Assembly (NCBI GenBank): GCA_044507605.1
Contig: JBIQJI010000013.1
Location: 37,223 to 101,222 of the forward strand
From: Thermopolyspora sp044507605
GTDB taxonomy: Bacteria > Actinomycetota > Actinomycetes > Streptosporangiales > Streptosporangiaceae
Length of the DNA stretch: 64,000 nucleotides
Direction: 5' to 3'
Below the pieces are notes generated by a model. The model was not told the DNA's origin, did no database searches, and worked only from the letters and a program-made list of their open reading frames with translations. The translations under genes and the position numbers were made by a program. This document shows, in pieces, positions 18,656 through 28,577 of the stretch (the first letter of the stretch is position 1; each line of letters opens with the position of its first letter).

Positions 18656-19648
18656 GTGGACGTCGACGCCTTTGTGGCCGCGCACCGGCCGGCCTGGGAC
18701 CGGCTGGAGAAGCTGGTGCGCAGGCGCCGCTCCCTGAGCGGTGACGAGGTCGACGAGCTGGTCGACCTGTACCAGCGGGTCGCGACCCATCTGTCGATCG
18801 CGCGGTCCGGCTCCGCCGACCCCGTGCTCGTGGGCCGGCTGTCGGCGCTGGTCGCGCGGGCCAGGTCGGCGGTGACGGGCGCGCGCACGCCCGCCTGGCG
18901 GGAGTTCGCCCGGTTCTGCACGGTGTCGTTCCCCGTCGTGGCCTACCGGGCGCGGTGGTGGTGGCTGGGCGCGGCGGTGGCGTCCGCGCTGGTGGCCGTG
19001 GCGCTCGGCGTGTGGGTGGCGGACAACCCCGACGTACAGGCGTCGATCGCGAGTCCGGCCGAGATCAAGCAGCTCGTCGAGCACGACTTCGCCGACTACT
19101 ACTCCGAGAACCCCGCCGCGTCCTTCGCCGGCGAGGTGTGGATCAACAACGCCTGGGTGTCGATGCAGGTGATCGTGAGCGGCATCCTGCTCGGCGTCCC
19201 CATCCCGTACATCCTGTGGACGAACGCCGCGAACGTCGGAGTCAGCGGCGGCCTGATGTTCGCCCACGATCGCGGCGACATCTTCTTCGGCCTCATCACC
19301 CCCCACGGCCTGCTGGAGCTGACCGCCGTCTTCCTGGCCGCCGGAGCCGGCATGCGCCTCGGCTGGACCGCCATCGCCCCCGGCGACCGCCCCCGCGGCC
19401 AGGCCGTCGCCGAGCAGGGCCGCGCGGTGATGAGCGTGGCCCTCGGCCTCGTTGCGGTCCTGCTGGTCTCCGGCCTCATCGAGGGGCTGGTCACCCCGTC
19501 CCCCCTGCCCACCTGGGCCCGCATCGGCATCGGCGTGGCCGCCGAGGCCGCCTTCCTCACGTACATCGTCCACTTCGGCCGCCGCGCGGCGAAGGCCGGC
19601 GAGACCGGCGACCTCGACCGCGCCCCCGACACGGCCCCCGTCACCTAG
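18656..19648 (+). CDS. SpoIIM-like (stage II sporulation protein M family) membrane protein
   Basis: The protein has 330 residues, with a GTG start. A helical soluble N-terminus (1-95) is followed by about five membrane helices from residue 100 on. FAGEVWINNAWVSMQVIVSG, ILLGVPIPYILWTNAANVG and ITPHGLLELTAVFLAAG are the conserved DUF95/SpoIIM segments. In Bacillus SpoIIM is part of the peptidoglycan-degrading engulfment machine; the actinobacterial homologues have no proven role. It converges on the DUF58-MoxR operon and belongs to the same recurring neighbourhood. Confidence 0.88.
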   Translation: MDVDAFVAAHRPAWDRLEKLVRRRRSLSGDEVDELVDLYQRVATHLSIARSGSADPVLVGRLSALVARARSAVTGARTPAWREFARFCTVSFPVVAYRARWWWLGAAVASALVAVALGVWVADNPDVQASIASPAEIKQLVEHDFADYYSENPAASFAGEVWINNAWVSMQVIVSGILLGVPIPYILWTNAANVGVSGGLMFAHDRGDIFFGLITPHGLLELTAVFLAAGAGMRLGWTAIAPGDRPRGQAVAEQGRAVMSVALGLVAVLLVSGLIEGLVTPSPLPTWARIGIGVAAEAAFLTYIVHFGRRAAKAGETGDLDRAPDTAPVT

Positions 19649-19730
19649 CGGCCCGCTCCTCCCCGGACGGGCCCGAGGCGGATGGCTCCGAGTCGGGCGG
19701 GCCAGAGGCGGGCGGGTCTGAGGCGGCGGG

Positions 19731-21388
19731 TCAGAGGCGGCCGCCGGCCTTGAGGGCCAGGTAGGCGTCGGCGAGGGCGGGGGCCAGGTCGTGCGGGAGG
19801 GCGTCCACCACCTCGACTCCGCCCCGGCGCAGGCGGGTGGTGACGCGGCGGCGCCCGGCGCGCAGGTGCTCGGCGGCGGCCGCGTCGTAGACGGCCTCGG
19901 CGCTGCCGCGGCCGGCGGCCATCTCGGCCACGCGGGGGTCGCTGATGGCGGCGACCAGGAGCAGGTGCCGGGCCGAGAGGGCCGGGAGCACCGGAAGCAG
20001 GCCCTCCTCCATGGCGGCCGGGTTGAGGTCGGTGAGCAGCACCACCAGGCAGCGGCGCCTGGCGCGGGACAGCACGGCCGCCACCAGCCCGGCCGGGTCC
20101 GCTTCGACCAGTTCGGGTTCGAGGGGGGCCATGGCGTCGACCAGCGACGGCAGCAGCGCGGTGCGGGACCGCCCGGGCACCCAGGCCCGCACCGCGCGGT
20201 CGTAGGCGAGCAGGTCGACGCGGTCGCCCGCGCGGGCGGCGAGGGCGGCCAGCAGCAGGGCGGCGTCCATGGACCAGTCGAGCCGCGGCCAGCCGGAGGC
20301 GATGCCGGGCACCGGGGCGACGCCGACGCGGCCGGCCGAGGTGCGGCCCGTGTCGAGGACGATCAGCACGCGACGGTGGCGTTCCGGCCGCCAGGTGCGC
20401 ACCACCACATCGGCCCGGCGCGCCGAGGCGCGCCAGTCGATGGACCGTGCGTCGTCGCCGACGACGTATTCGCGCAGCGAGTCGAACTCGGTGCCCTGTC
20501 CGCGGACCATGGCGGGGTGCGCGCCTTCGAGTTCGCGTAGTCTGGCCAGGCGGGCGGGTAGGTGGCGGCGGCTGTGGAAGGGCGGGAGCACCCGCACCGA
20601 CCACGGCACCCGGTGGGAGCCCTGCCTGGCCGCGAGGCCCAGTGGGCCGTAGGAGCGGACGGTGACCGTGACGGCCGCCGCGTCGCCGCGCCGCAGCGGT
20701 GTGAGCGTCATGGCGAGGCGCCGGCGTTCTCCGGCGGGGACGCTCACCCGCAGGCGGCGTGGGATGGCCTGGGCCGAGGGCGGCCAGGCGTCGCGGATGT
20801 CGGCGCGCAGCCGCCGCCGTCCGGGGTTCTCGACCAGCAGGCCGACGGTCACCGTGCCGCCGAGGCGCACCAGCCGCTCCCCGTCGCGGCGCAGCCGCAG
20901 CGGGCGCACCCCGCCCGCCATCAGCAGATCCGCCGTCACCAGGGCGCTCAGCGCCAGCAGCAGCCCGAGCACGGCGTATCCCGGTCGCGGCGCCACCAGC
21001 ACCACCACGGCGCCGAGCGCCGCCAGCAGCCCGGTCCGCCCCGTCAGCGCGATTCCCCCACGCCGGGCCGAGGGCACGGCCGAAGGCATCGCGGACGGCG
21101 CCGGAGACGGCAGGCCCGGCCCACCGGTACGCGGCGCCGGGCCTGGCGCGAAGTCCCCGACGGGAGCCGCGAGGCCGTCGAGAGGCGACCCGGTCCCTCC
21201 TGGCGGGGCCACGGCGGGCGGCGTGGCACTTTCGGGCGCAGCCGCCGTTGCAGGCGATGCGCTCCCTTGGGGCGGGGCCGCGGTGGCGGGCGGCGTGGCC
21301 CTTCCGGGTGCGGCCGCGGCTCCAGGGGACGCGGCCCCTCCCGGCGGGGACGCCGCGCCGGGTGATGGTGTGGGGTCGGGGGTGGTCA

Positions 21389-21389
<1 letters not shown>
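19731..21389 (-). CDS. DUF58-domain protein
   Basis: The start at ATG 21389 overlaps the moxR stop by one base (TGATG). The protein has 552 residues. A Pro/Ala/Gly-rich N-terminus (1-110) precedes two membrane helices (about 115-155). A beta-rich region follows, then the DUF58 signature FDSLREYVVGDDARSIDWRA and a vWA-like fold to the C-terminus, with DTG replacing the usual DxSxS metal site start. DUF58 proteins are partners of MoxR ATPases, and the coupling here supports a joint complex at the membrane. It is the last gene of the operon. Confidence 0.87.
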
Positions 21390-22404
<1,015 letters not shown>

Positions 22405-22408
<4 letters not shown>

Positions 22409-23835
22409 TGAAGTCGCCTCGGTCTCGTCTGGTCGATGCCGTTCGCGGCGTCGCCCGGCGGGCGCCCGCCCGGCGAGGGCCCGTCCGTGTCCCGCCCGCC
22501 GGAGCCCCGTCCCGCCGGCCCTGGCCCGCCCGGTCCTTGCCCGCCCGGCCCGTGTCCGCCCGGTTCGTGCCTTTCCGGCCCAGGCTCACCCGGCCCGTGC
22601 CCGCCCCGCCCGGGCTCGCGGGGCACGTCGCGCAGGACGCGTTCCTCCAGCGCGTCCAGATCGGCGGCGAGCCCCACGAGCGCGGCGTCGTCACGCGGCG
22701 CCTGCCCGTACAGCGTGTCCCGCAGCGCGTCGGCGGGCTCGCCGGTGCGTGCCGCGACCGCCGCGATCAGCTCGTCGGGCCCGGCGTCGCCGGGCAGCCC
22801 GAGCCGGGGCGTCAGCCGGTCCAGGCAGGCGGCGCGCAGCGCGGCGGAGGCCCTGTCGCGGGCCCGCCGCGCCCGGTAGAGCCGGCCGTGCCCCTCGGCG
22901 GTCTCGGCGGCCCGCACGACCACGGGCAGCCGCTCGGTGACCACGGGGCCGAGACGGCGGCCGCGCCAGTAGGCGAGGAGCAGCACCGCGATGGCCAGCT
23001 GCAGCACGGCCCAGCCCACCCAGCCGGGCAGCAGGTCGGTGAAGGAGCGCCCGCCTGGCCCGGGGGTGCCGGGCCGATCGTAGCCGGGGTCGCCGGGCCA
23101 GGGCGGGGTGAGCCAGATGAGGGTGGGCCGCGCGCCGGCGAGGTTCATGGCCAGCGCGGCGTTGCCGTCCTTGTCGAGCCGCAGGTTCGTCATGAAGGCG
23201 CCGTCGCCGACGACGGTGATCTGGTGCGTCGCGGTCGCGTACCGCACGAGCGTGGGCTTGCCGTCGGCGAGATAGCAGCGCGTCGCGTGCGGGGGCGCGT
23301 GGTAGGTGGACCCGCCGGTGTAGGCGCTGCCCGCCCGCACGGCGGCCGGCAGCGTGCAGCCCGGAACCCTGGACACGGTGTCGGCGCCGGCGTCGAACGT
23401 GGTGCCGGGGGCCAGCTCGTCCAGGTACGCGTCGCCGATGATCAGCCGGTCGCCCGCCAGATTTCCGAGGCGCTCGGCGTCGTCGGGGGTGAGGATGGCC
23501 GCCGGGTCGGTGACCATGATCAGCGTGTCGGCGCCGGCCAGGTCGGCGGCCTCGTCGACCGTGGTGACCCGCTTCACGGTCACCCCCTGGTCGCGCAGCA
23601 GCTCGGCCAGGGCGTGCGAGCCGCTGAGGGAGGTGTCGTCGGGGTCGAGGGGGCGGCCGCCGTCGTCCGCCCGGCCGGCCAGCAGCACGGCCGGGAGCAC
23701 CGCGAGCAGGATCACCGCGACCACGATGGCCACGAGGCCGAGCCGACTGCGCAGGACGCGCGGCGTCCTTCTCGCGGAGCCCGGTGCGGCGCCGGGGGAG
23801 CCGTCCGCCTCCGTGCGCTCGGGGGCGATCGTCAC
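22405..23835 (-). CDS. DUF4350-domain membrane protein
   Basis: The protein has 476 residues, with a GTG start overlapping the DUF4129 stop by four bases. One helix lies near 30-52, then an extracellular alpha/beta domain (60-240) of the DUF4350 type, related to GATase-like folds: SGSHALAELLRDQGVTV and DTLIMVTDPAAIL. A second helix is near 275-292, then a cytoplasmic helical part and about 70 residues of Gly/Pro/His repeats. It most likely assembles with DUF4129, DUF58 and MoxR at the membrane, in a system known by gene order but not by function. Confidence 0.85.
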
Positions 23836-24434
23836 CGGGCCACCGCCGTCCCGCTGAGCCGCTCGTCGAGGGAGGCCAGGGTGGCGTAGCCGCCGGGAGT
23901 GCCGTCCGCCTCGCCGTACGTGACATCGTCGAACAGGGCCGCGGCGGCGGTGAGGTGGGCGGCGAGCCCGGGCAGCTCCCGGCCGGCCGCTTCGGCCAGC
24001 TCGTGCGCGGTGCGGCCCGGGAGGGGGTCGACGACGGCGCGGTCCTCCAGGTCACGGGCGATGGCGCGGAGCCGTTCCCGGATCGCCTCGGCCCACCGCC
24101 CGGCCCCGGCCAGACGCTCCGCCTCGGCGCGGTGCTCGGCCGCGCTGAGCCGCCGCTCGCCGAACACCGCCGGATCGGTGAGGGAGGCGGATCTGCGGGC
24201 CCGCCAGACCTGCCACAGGAGCAGGGCCACGAACGCGGCGATGATCACGATGAGCGCGGCCAGCGCCAGCCGGCCGGCGAGCCGCCCGGTGTCCACGTGC
24301 AGCAGATCGCCCAGGAAATCCAGGATGGCCCGTATGATCCCGCCGGGCAGCGACTCATGCTGATAGCCGGGCTTGGCCAGCTCCTCGGCGGCCCGCCGCT
24401 GGGCCTCGGCACGGCCGATGTCGACAGGGTTCAC
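23832..24434 (-). CDS. DUF4129-domain membrane protein
   Basis: The protein has 200 residues. A soluble N-terminal helix and a single hydrophobic helix (about 55-76) are followed by a cytoplasmic DUF4129 domain containing AEAIRERLRAIARDLEDR and a PGRTAHELA motif. The start ATG lies 12 bases after the stop of the upstream polytopic-protein gene, and its stop overlaps the DUF4350 start. The family is fixed in MoxR-DUF58 operons. Confidence 0.85.
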   Translation of the reverse strand: MNPVDIGRAEAQRRAAEELAKPGYQHESLPGGIIRAILDFLGDLLHVDTGRLAGRLALAALIVIIAAFVALLLWQVWRARRSASLTDPAVFGERRLSAAEHRAEAERLAGAGRWAEAIRERLRAIARDLEDRAVVDPLPGRTAHELAEAAGRELPGLAAHLTAAAALFDDVTYGEADGTPGGYATLASLDERLSGTAVAR

Positions 24435-24446
24435 CGCGGCGGCCCG

Positions 24447-25733
24447 TCACCTGAACCCGTACGGCGGGTTCTCCTGCCCGTATCCGCCGTACGGCGAGCC
24501 GCCGGTGGCGTTGTCCGGATGCCACAGGTCGTCGACCGTGGGGGGCACCCAGCCGAGCCGCTGCTGGTCCATCGCGGCGGTCTGCAGCGCGAGGTCGAAG
24601 GCCTCGGCGCGCATCCGCCGGTCGGCGTACAGCAGGCCCACCACTCCGGCCTGCACCGGATAGGTGATCGCCGCGACGAGGATGGCGGCGATGGCGGCGA
24701 GGACGAGGGAGGCGGTCCTGCCGGGCATCAGGCCGCCCAGGAACGAGAACGGGATGTTGAGCGCGTAATCCAGCAAGAACACGATGACCTGGGCGAGCAA
24801 CAGGATGCCGAACACCCGCCAGGTGTCGCCCCGCACCAGCCGCCACGAGCGGCCCATCGCGGAGATCGGGCCGTGGCCCTCCAGCACGATGGCGGGGGCG
24901 GTGAGCGCCAGCCGGGTGTAGACGATCACGCAGTAGACGACCCAGCCGAGCGCCGCCAGCCCGAACAGGAGCAGGCCCAGCCCGACGTCGCTGGCGACCA
25001 ACAGGGCGAGCAGCCCCATGATGGGCACCAGCGGAGCGATCAGCAGCAGCGCGGTGAGCAGGGCGACGCCGATCAGCGCCGGCACCCGCGACGCGCTCAG
25101 CGTCCACGCCTCACCGGCGCCGATGCGCCCGCCGAACACCGCCCGGCCGAGAATCCGCGTCAGCACGCCGGTGAGCGCGGTGACCGCGAAGAAGTGCACG
25201 AAGGCCGTGATCAGCGTGCCCACGATGAGCGGGAACAGGAACCGGTCCCACAGGTTCTGCAGGAGCACGAACGAGTCGGGGTTCAGGGCGAACTCACGCA
25301 GCAGATCGTCGGGCGAGGGGAGGAACGCCGACTCGATGACGACGGGCAGCGTGCCGACGGCCGCGACGACGACCGACAGGCCGAGGACGACGCCCGGGTT
25401 GTGGCGGATCAGCTTGACGGTGCCGTCGAGGATCTCACCGACCCGCAAGGGACGCAGCGGGATGATCCCGGGCTGGGGCGCCGCGGAGGGCGGATAGCCG
25501 TAGGGGGCGCCGCCGTAAGGCGGGGGAGCGCCGTACCGTGGACCGGGCGCGCCGTAGGGGGAGCCGCCGGGCGGGCCGTACGGGCCGGGGCCCGAGGGCG
25601 GAGGCGGCGGGGGCGGTGCGGCCGGGCCGGAGGGCCCGTCGCCGCCCGGCGTGGTCCACGGCGCCGACCCGCCGGCGCCATCGGGCGCCGGGCCCGGAGG
25701 TTCGTCGGCTGGGAAGCCGTGGCCGTCTGACAT
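24447..25733 (-). CDS. Polytopic membrane protein with Pro/Gly-rich N-terminus
   Basis: I prefer ATG 25733 (MSDGHGF); an in-frame ATG at 25766 is possible. The protein has about 428 residues: a disordered Pro/Gly/Tyr-rich N-terminus (1-95), then about six to seven long hydrophobic helices with amphipathic links. The layout resembles the membrane domain found fused to glycerophosphodiester phosphodiesterases, but no phosphodiesterase domain is present. IIPLRPLRVGEILDGTVKLI is the conserved entry segment. It is the first gene of the DUF4129-DUF4350-MoxR-DUF58 operon. Confidence 0.78.
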   Translation of the reverse strand: MSDGHGFPADEPPGPAPDGAGGSAPWTTPGGDGPSGPAAPPPPPPPSGPGPYGPPGGSPYGAPGPRYGAPPPYGGAPYGYPPSAAPQPGIIPLRPLRVGEILDGTVKLIRHNPGVVLGLSVVVAAVGTLPVVIESAFLPSPDDLLREFALNPDSFVLLQNLWDRFLFPLIVGTLITAFVHFFAVTALTGVLTRILGRAVFGGRIGAGEAWTLSASRVPALIGVALLTALLLIAPLVPIMGLLALLVASDVGLGLLLFGLAALGWVVYCVIVYTRLALTAPAIVLEGHGPISAMGRSWRLVRGDTWRVFGILLLAQVIVFLLDYALNIPFSFLGGLMPGRTASLVLAAIAAILVAAITYPVQAGVVGLLYADRRMRAEAFDLALQTAAMDQQRLGWVPPTVDDLWHPDNATGGSPYGGYGQENPPYGFR

Positions 25734-26134
25734 ATCCCAATCCTGGCACGGGGCGGTGCCCCGCATGAACCCTCAGGCCGATCCTCCGGCGGGCATCGGC
25801 GCGCTGCCGGGCGTGCCGCCAAGCGCCGGCGCACGGCGTCCGCGCGGCCGCGGCCGTCACCGGCACTCGCGTAATCGGACGGTTTCGCGCAGACTTGGAA
25901 CGTGTCCGTGCGGGGATTGGCGGAACGCGTCGGGGTCGCGCCGGAGGCACCGTGGAGCAGCCACATCGCCATCGGCGCCGATCATCACCACGCGACCGGC
26001 GGGACGCCGCTAAAATTGGGGGTTCGGCCGTCCGATCGCGCTGTCTTGTATCACTCGTCTGGCCCGTGCGGGTAACCTGCCACAACCGTATGGTTCGCCT
26101 AATCCTGTTCATAATGCAGATCAAATGAGGGGCT
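25734..26134. other. Intergenic region before mtrA
   Basis: About 400 bases separate the divergent polytopic-protein gene and mtrA. I see no convincing gene. The last 100 bases before mtrA are distinctly more AT-rich than the surroundings and must hold the mtrA promoter. Candidate -10 elements such as TAACCT (26073) and CATAAT (26110) lack a good -35 at the right distance, so I do not assign one. Confidence 0.5.
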
Positions 26135-26812
26135 ATGAAAGGTCGCGTGCTGGTCGTCGACGATGACGCCGCTCTCGCCGAGATGCTCGGCATCGTACTT
26201 CGCGGAGAGGGCTTCGAACCGTCGTTCGTGTCCGATGGCGACAAGGCGCTCGACGCCTTCCGCGACACCAGGCCCGATCTGGTGCTGCTCGACCTGATGC
26301 TGCCGGGGGCCGACGGCATCGACGTGTGCCGCCGCATCAGGGCGGAGTCGGGTGTGCCGATCGTCATGCTCACCGCCAAGAGCGACACCATTGACGTGGT
26401 GCTGGGCCTGGAGTCCGGCGCCGACGACTACATCGTCAAACCGTTCAAGCCGAAAGAACTCGTGGCGCGGGTGCGGGCCCGGCTGCGCCGCACCGACGAG
26501 CCCACCCCCGAGATCCTGCAGATCGGCGACATCACGATCGACGTGGCCGGCCACTCGGTCAAGCGCGCCGACGACACCATCAACCTGACCCCGCTGGAGT
26601 TCGACCTGCTGGTCGCGCTGGCCCGCAAGCCGCGTCAGGTGTTCACCCGCGAGGTGCTGCTCGAACAGGTGTGGGGCTACCGGCACGCCGCCGACACCCG
26701 CCTGGTCAACGTGCACGTGCAGCGCCTCCGCGCCAAAATAGAGAAGGACCCGGAGCGACCCGAGATCGTGGTGACCGTCCGCGGTGTCGGCTACAAGGCC
26801 GGACCCGCCTGA
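26135..26812 (+). CDS. mtrA: OmpR-type response regulator MtrA
   Basis: MtrA is the essential or developmental response regulator that controls cell wall and division genes with the kinase MtrB. It has 225 residues. The receiver domain has the acidic pair at D10-D11, phospho-acceptor D53 (LLDLMLP) and Lys in VKPFKPKEL. The winged helix spans about 130-222, with LTPLEFDLL and TRLVNVHVQRLRAKIE. The sequence is very close to mycobacterial and streptomycete MtrA. ATG follows GAGGGGCT. mtrB and lpqB follow directly. Confidence 0.96.
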   Translation: MKGRVLVVDDDAALAEMLGIVLRGEGFEPSFVSDGDKALDAFRDTRPDLVLLDLMLPGADGIDVCRRIRAESGVPIVMLTAKSDTIDVVLGLESGADDYIVKPFKPKELVARVRARLRRTDEPTPEILQIGDITIDVAGHSVKRADDTINLTPLEFDLLVALARKPRQVFTREVLLEQVWGYRHAADTRLVNVHVQRLRAKIEKDPERPEIVVTVRGVGYKAGPA

Positions 26813-26828
26813 CCCCCGTCCTCCCCCG

Positions 26829-28577
26829 ATGCCCTCGCCCCCGAAGAGCGCCAGGAACGCCAAGAAGCGGCCCCGCCGCACTCTGCGGCAGATCGTCCGC
26901 GGAGTCCGCAGGCGTGCCCGGCGTGCGGCGGGTGCGGTGCGGCGCAAGTGGCGGCGCTCCCTCCAGCTGCGCATCGTCACCAGCACTCTGGTGATCTCGA
27001 TGATCGTGGTGGCCGTGCTCGGCGTGTTCCTCATGCAGTCGATCACCAAGACGATGCTCGAAACCCGCACGCGGGCGGCGATGGCCGAGGCGCAGGCCAA
27101 CGTGACCACGGTGCTGAGCTACCTCGCCGCGGTGCCCGAGACGGCGAAGACGTCGGCGGCCGCCCAAGGCGACACGGCGCCGCAAGCGCCCGCCGACCCC
27201 GTCGACGCGGCGGCGCAGGCGCTGGCCAACCGCGGCGACTCCCGCTACACGGTCGTCATCCTCGGCGACGACGACGTGGGCCACGACTACGCCACCGGCA
27301 GCATCGACGAGGGCAGCATCCCGGCCAGCCTGCGCAAAGACGTGCAGAAAGCCGACCCCGACAGCCCGCCGTTCTCCAGGTTCGAGTCGCTGCGCTACCT
27401 CGACCGCAAGGGCTCGGAGCCGGGTCTGATCATCGGCACCCGCATCGAGGACCCGTTCGGCTCGCGGTACGAGATCTACCACCTGGTGCCGCTGGTCGAC
27501 GAGGTCGAGACGCTGTCGCTGGTGCGGCAGATCCTCGTGATCGTCGGCGCGGTGCTGGTGCTGCTGCTCGCCGGCATCGCCTTCCTCGTCACCCGTCAGG
27601 TCGTCACCCCCGTGCGGCTCACCCGCCAGGCCGCCGAGCGGCTCGCCGCCGGCCGGCTGGAGGAACGGCTCAAGGTGCGCGGCGAAGACGACCTGGCCCG
27701 GCTCGCCACCTCGTTCAACGAGATGGCCTCCAACCTCGCGCTCAAGATCCACCAGCTCGAGGAGCTGTCGCAGGTGCAGCGCCAGTTCGTCTCCGACGTG
27801 TCGCACGAGCTGCGCACCCCGCTCACCACGGTGCGCATGGCCGCCGACCTGCTCTACGAAAGCCGCGACAGCTTCGAACCGGCCGCCGCGCGCTCGGCCG
27901 AGCTGATGCAGAACCAGCTGGAGCGCTTCGAATCGATGCTCGCCGACCTGCTGGAGATCAGCCGGTACGACGCCGGCGCCGCCACCCTTGACGTCGACTC
28001 GGTCGACATGCGCGACGTGGTGCTGCGCGCCGTGGGCGACTCCGAGGCGCTGGCCGAGCGCAACTCGACCCGGCTGGAGCTGCGGCTGCCCAGCGGGCCG
28101 TGCATGGCCGAGGTCGACAGCAGGCGGGTGGAGCGCATCCTGCGCAACCTGCTGTTCAACGCCATCGAGCACGGCGAGGGCAAGGACATCGTGGTGAGCC
28201 TCGGCGCCGACCGCGACGCGGTCGCGGTCGCGGTGCGCGACCACGGAGTGGGCCTGAAGCCGGGCGAGGAGAACATGGTCTTCGACCGCTTCTGGCGGGC
28301 CGACCCGTCGCGTGCCCGCACGATCGGCGGCACCGGCCTCGGTCTCGCCATCTCCCGTGAGGACGCGATGCTGCACGGCGGCTGGCTGCAGGCGTGGGGC
28401 GCGCCGGGCGAGGGGTCGCAGTTCCGGCTCTCGCTGCCGCGCGTGGCCAACACCGAGCTGCGGGGCTCGCCGCTTCCGCTGGTGCCGCCGGAGGTCGAGA
28501 TGCGGCGCACCTGGCAGGGCCACGTGACGCCGGTGCTCTCGCCGGTGGCGGGGGAGGTCTCCATCGATGCGGACTGA
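26829..28577 (+). CDS. mtrB: Sensor histidine kinase MtrB
   Basis: The protein has 582 residues from ATG 26829; a GTG at 26784, overlapping mtrA, is an alternative giving 597. The order is: basic cytoplasmic N-terminus, helix 1 (about 45-68), extracellular sensor (70-235), helix 2 (about 238-258), HAMP (260-310), DHp with H326 in SHELRTPLTTVR, and HATPase with N box NLLFNAIEHGEG and G boxes DHGVGL and GGTGLGLAI. It phosphorylates MtrA. It overlaps lpqB by 11 bases. Confidence 0.95.
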   Translation: MPSPPKSARNAKKRPRRTLRQIVRGVRRRARRAAGAVRRKWRRSLQLRIVTSTLVISMIVVAVLGVFLMQSITKTMLETRTRAAMAEAQANVTTVLSYLAAVPETAKTSAAAQGDTAPQAPADPVDAAAQALANRGDSRYTVVILGDDDVGHDYATGSIDEGSIPASLRKDVQKADPDSPPFSRFESLRYLDRKGSEPGLIIGTRIEDPFGSRYEIYHLVPLVDEVETLSLVRQILVIVGAVLVLLLAGIAFLVTRQVVTPVRLTRQAAERLAAGRLEERLKVRGEDDLARLATSFNEMASNLALKIHQLEELSQVQRQFVSDVSHELRTPLTTVRMAADLLYESRDSFEPAAARSAELMQNQLERFESMLADLLEISRYDAGAATLDVDSVDMRDVVLRAVGDSEALAERNSTRLELRLPSGPCMAEVDSRRVERILRNLLFNAIEHGEGKDIVVSLGADRDAVAVAVRDHGVGLKPGEENMVFDRFWRADPSRARTIGGTGLGLAISREDAMLHGGWLQAWGAPGEGSQFRLSLPRVANTELRGSPLPLVPPEVEMRRTWQGHVTPVLSPVAGEVSIDAD

